Below, in pieces: positions 61,640 through 64,000 of a stretch of 64,000 nt of DNA. The first letter of the stretch is position 1. The number at the start of each line of letters is the position of its first letter. The DNA comes from Pterobdella sp. o SKG-2022 (lineage: Eukaryota; Annelida; Clitellata; Hirudinida; Piscicolidae). The position numbers and the translations under genes are program-made. The stretch lies in NCBI GenBank assembly GCA_964035795.1, contig OZ038320.1, positions 17,626,589-17,690,588 of the forward strand, written 5' to 3'. The notes under the pieces were generated by a model, which made no database searches, was not told the DNA's origin, and was given only the letters and a program-made list of their open reading frames with translations.

Positions 61640-63055
61640 TACTTCATAAAATTACCTTTAGTGTTAAAATAATTTGCAGTATTTACTTTGGCTTAAAAAG
61701 GTTATTATTGTGTTTCAACATTTTTTGTTGGCGATATTTAAGTTAGGTCCAAGTACCTTCAGTTATATCCTCTGGCATGAAAACTTGCTGGAAACCAACT
61801 TACAAGGCCGATATAGAATTTTAAAAAATTGTTCAAAATAATTTCTCCAATGTTAATGTATGATAAAGTATCAAAACGTTTTAGAAGATACAAAAAGAAC
61901 GACTAAGAACCGGAAAAGATAAGATGAACATTCAGTAGATACTTGAAGTACCATAACTATTTTAGGCTTTCAATAACTTATTCTCATTAGAATGACAAAT
62001 AATTGAATATAAATATCTATAATTTGTTGTTCGTAAGCGTTAAAACATTGTTAAGATTTTGTAAAGAAAAACATCTAATAAGAGGAATTTTTAATAAATT
62101 TATTGACAATCAAAAGCTATAATATTCAATAAGTTTAGCCTTATCATAAAACGTTAGCCTAACGTTTTATGATAAGGCTATACTTATCGAAAATTATAGC
62201 TTTTGATTCTTAATAAATTTATTAAAAATTTCTCTTATTTGATGTTTTTCGTTACAAAATATTGAAAAAAAATACATACGATGTCTCTGAAAAATTGTTA
62301 AGGTTTATATAAGTCTCTCACTATTTCTAATAAGATCTGAAATACCTTTTATACGAATTAAAATTCAACGATTACTCACTTTTTGCAAACTTAAACTTTA
62401 GAATCAACAATATAGACAAAAACAAAAAATTTTAAAATTTTTTCTTGCAGATAGATCTTGCACCCTATGCTTAGTCTTGATAGGGTTTTTTGACTGCCAA
62501 GGGATAAGTTTTGGGCGGCCATGTCTTTTCTTGACGCTTTCCATTTTTTTTGGGTTTGAATATTTTTATCACTCGTAGAAGATAGAGGTAGAAGCAATTC
62601 AAGCTGGATTTCATTGGGTTTCAACCTAATCAACTAGAATTTTTAAACAGTGAAGGAAATGTCAGTATTCATGTTAACACCATCAATCCTTTTTCAATTT
62701 TTGAATATCTAGGCACCAAAAATTTTATTGAATAGATTAAATAATAAACAAACATATCATGCACAAAAAGACAGAAGCTTAGGAGGTTTATGAATTCATA
62801 TTTTAAGATTCGGCATCGAATGATGGTTTTAGAAAAATAAAAAATTATATAGGTGTTTGAAAAAAATAAATGAAACTCGAAATGTTTAGAAATTCTTTAC
62901 AATTTCGAATTAATAAAAGGAAAGAAAGTTTAAACTTCGATTAATTTTTTAGCTAAATTCGTTAGCTCCAAAAACAAAATGATTTTTTGAAAATCTAAAA
63001 ATGATATAATTTATATAGATTATTTTAAAAATTTAAAAGTATTTTTAAAAGAAAA
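61639..63055. other. Intergenic region upstream of the ASH1-like gene
   Basis: It contains the large palindrome at 62055-62261. A minus-strand frame at 62391-62633 has less AT-biased codons (LKPNEIQLELLLPLSS, then KWKASRKDMAAQNLS) but no clear family, start codon or splice donor, so I leave it uncalled. The promoter of the ASH1-like gene may lie near 62900-63055. Confidence 0.45.
62055..62261. repeat. Foldback element with about 103-bp arms, no loop
   Basis: The sequence is symmetric about 62158: CGTTAG-C-CTAACG forms the centre, and the arms 62055-62157 and 62159-62261 are reverse complements with scattered mismatches and small gaps. Matching blocks include GCCTTATCATAAAACGTTAG, AAAGCTATAAT and AAAAACATC. 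A homologous solo arm lies at 57127-57179, so the sequence is dispersed rather than a local accident. No open frame is present. It resembles a MITE or foldback transposon. Confidence 0.85.
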
Positions 63056-63857
63056 ATGAACCATTGTAAAAGTACTCAAATTAAAATAGAAGTTGCTTCT
63101 GTAGGAATTCAAACAAACTTAACCGCATTAAACATTGAAGATTTATTAATTCAAGGATATTTTTTCAATTTGAAAACTAAAAGCAACTATTTTTCAAGAT
63201 GTTCTTTATTTGAAAACAAACCATTCCCTTTTGTAAATGAAAAAACTGTAAACGAGAAATACATTGCTTTCTCTCATGAAAATTCATTTTATGAGGACAA
63301 AAAATTTATTGGATTTGATGATTTAATTCAAAAACCATTGAAAGTTAATAAGTCATTCTCTGATAGCTTTTGTAAATTAAATGCAAAAAGTTTTAGCCAC
63401 AATTCTTTGCAAAAACCAAAGTTAAATTGCTATTTAAAACCAAAAAATTCTCAAAATTCAAACCAGAAAAAAAGAAAATGTAATCAGAAAAATGAAATAT
63501 CTAGTAAAATTAAGCTCAAAAGGCCTAAATTGGATATCTCAACAAATAATTGCTTTTCTTTATCTTCTCTACCAAATTTTTCAAAATCAAATTCTTTAAG
63601 ACGTGGAAAGTTGAAGGAATATAAGCACATTAAAAACAGTAACTCAATTTTTAAATTTATAAAATGTTATCCATTATATAAAATATAAAAACTATTTTTG
63701 AAAAATTCTTAGCAATATATTTAAATTCAGATATATACCAGGATGGGAAGCCTCTTTTGAAACACTATGATGCACCTCAATGTAATTGTGACCCACATAA
63801 GGAGTCTGATGTTAACAGGCAATCTAAAAAAGGCTGCTCTGATAATTGCTTAAACAA
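63056..63857 (+). CDS. ASH1L: ASH1-like SET-domain histone methyltransferase, 5' part
   Basis: Two exons: 63056-63638 and 63731-63857, the second ending in a GTAAAT donor near the window edge. The joined junction reads YKHIKN-N-IYQDGKPL, then HYDAPQCNCD, then KKGCSDNCLNK. This matches, position by position, the segment of ASH1L that leads into and starts the AWS domain (YKKIR-N-VY-D-KPL, CNC, KGC-DDCLN). The AWS cysteines bind zinc and precede the SET domain, which in this family methylates H3K36. The SET domain must lie beyond the window. ATG 63056 has an in-frame stop at 63026-63028, so only about 195 residues precede the AWS region if it is the true start; human ASH1L has about 2,000. They are Lys/Asn-rich with a possible nuclear signal (KKRK, KLKRPK). 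NSD or SETD2 are less likely relatives. Confidence 0.75.
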
Positions 63858-64000
63858 GTAAATATGTTTTGTTGTATTCTTTATATGTCTTCATTAGATA
63901 TCAATTAGCAAATAATCAATTCACTGAAAACAACCACGAAGGTTTATTTAATCACAAAGTTTTTGTAAGAACTTTTGTTTGTGCCTGGTACTTTTCTTAT

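Overview
The window is AT-rich nuclear DNA from an invertebrate-like metazoan. The genes are split by GT-AG introns. They encode animal signalling and chromatin proteins: a PTEN phosphatase, an SLK/LOK-type Ste20 kinase, an ACK/TNK2 tyrosine kinase, a PGAM5 phosphatase and the start of an ASH1-type SET-domain protein. The spaces between them hold decayed non-LTR retrotransposons, tRNA-derived SINEs, a piggyBac DNA transposon and foldback elements. I cannot name the species. There are no bacterial operon features, CRISPR arrays or rRNA genes, and I see no functional tRNA.

Layout. 1-1284 holds no gene I can support. 1291-1851 is a small single-pass membrane protein. 2286-4628 is a six-exon PGAM5 gene. 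4629-12081 is a transposon graveyard: a palindrome, a possible tRNA-like SINE, two oppositely oriented pieces of one YLDD-type retroelement, and a degraded L2/CR1-like LINE. 12082-19674 is PTEN (12 exons seen). 19675-22736 is intergenic and holds a SINE. 22737-37397 is an SLK/STK10-type kinase of 23 exons; the rebuilt frame closes with no phase conflict at 1,924 aa. It includes one giant Asn-rich exon. 37398-42709 shows nothing recognisable. 42710-53950 is an ACK-type kinase (SAM-like, kinase, SH3-like, CRIB; 16 exons, about 1,088 aa) with a dead piggyBac element in intron 12. 53951-57300 carries foldback elements. 57311-61638 is a nearly full-length but broken L2/CR1-like LINE with a (TAA)n tail. 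61639-63055 holds a 200-bp palindrome. 63056 to the edge is the 5' part of an ASH1-like histone methyltransferase gene.

All complete genes and the partial ASH1-like gene are on the + strand. PTEN opposes PI3K signalling at membranes, SLK/LOK kinases phosphorylate ERM proteins and affect the cortex, ACK is a Cdc42 effector kinase, PGAM5 is a mitochondrial phosphatase, and ASH1 methylates H3K36. There is no evidence that they act as one system; their adjacency may be chance or old linkage. The most unusual protein features are very large Asn/Ser-rich inserts in PTEN (about 310 aa), SLK (about 1,080 aa) and ACK (about 350 aa). The most unusual DNA features are the foldback family, the SINE/LINE pair that shares a tail, and the piggyBac element with palindromic subterminal repeats. 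Exon limits were set by hand from splice signals, reading phase and family similarity, so single boundaries may be off by a few bases.
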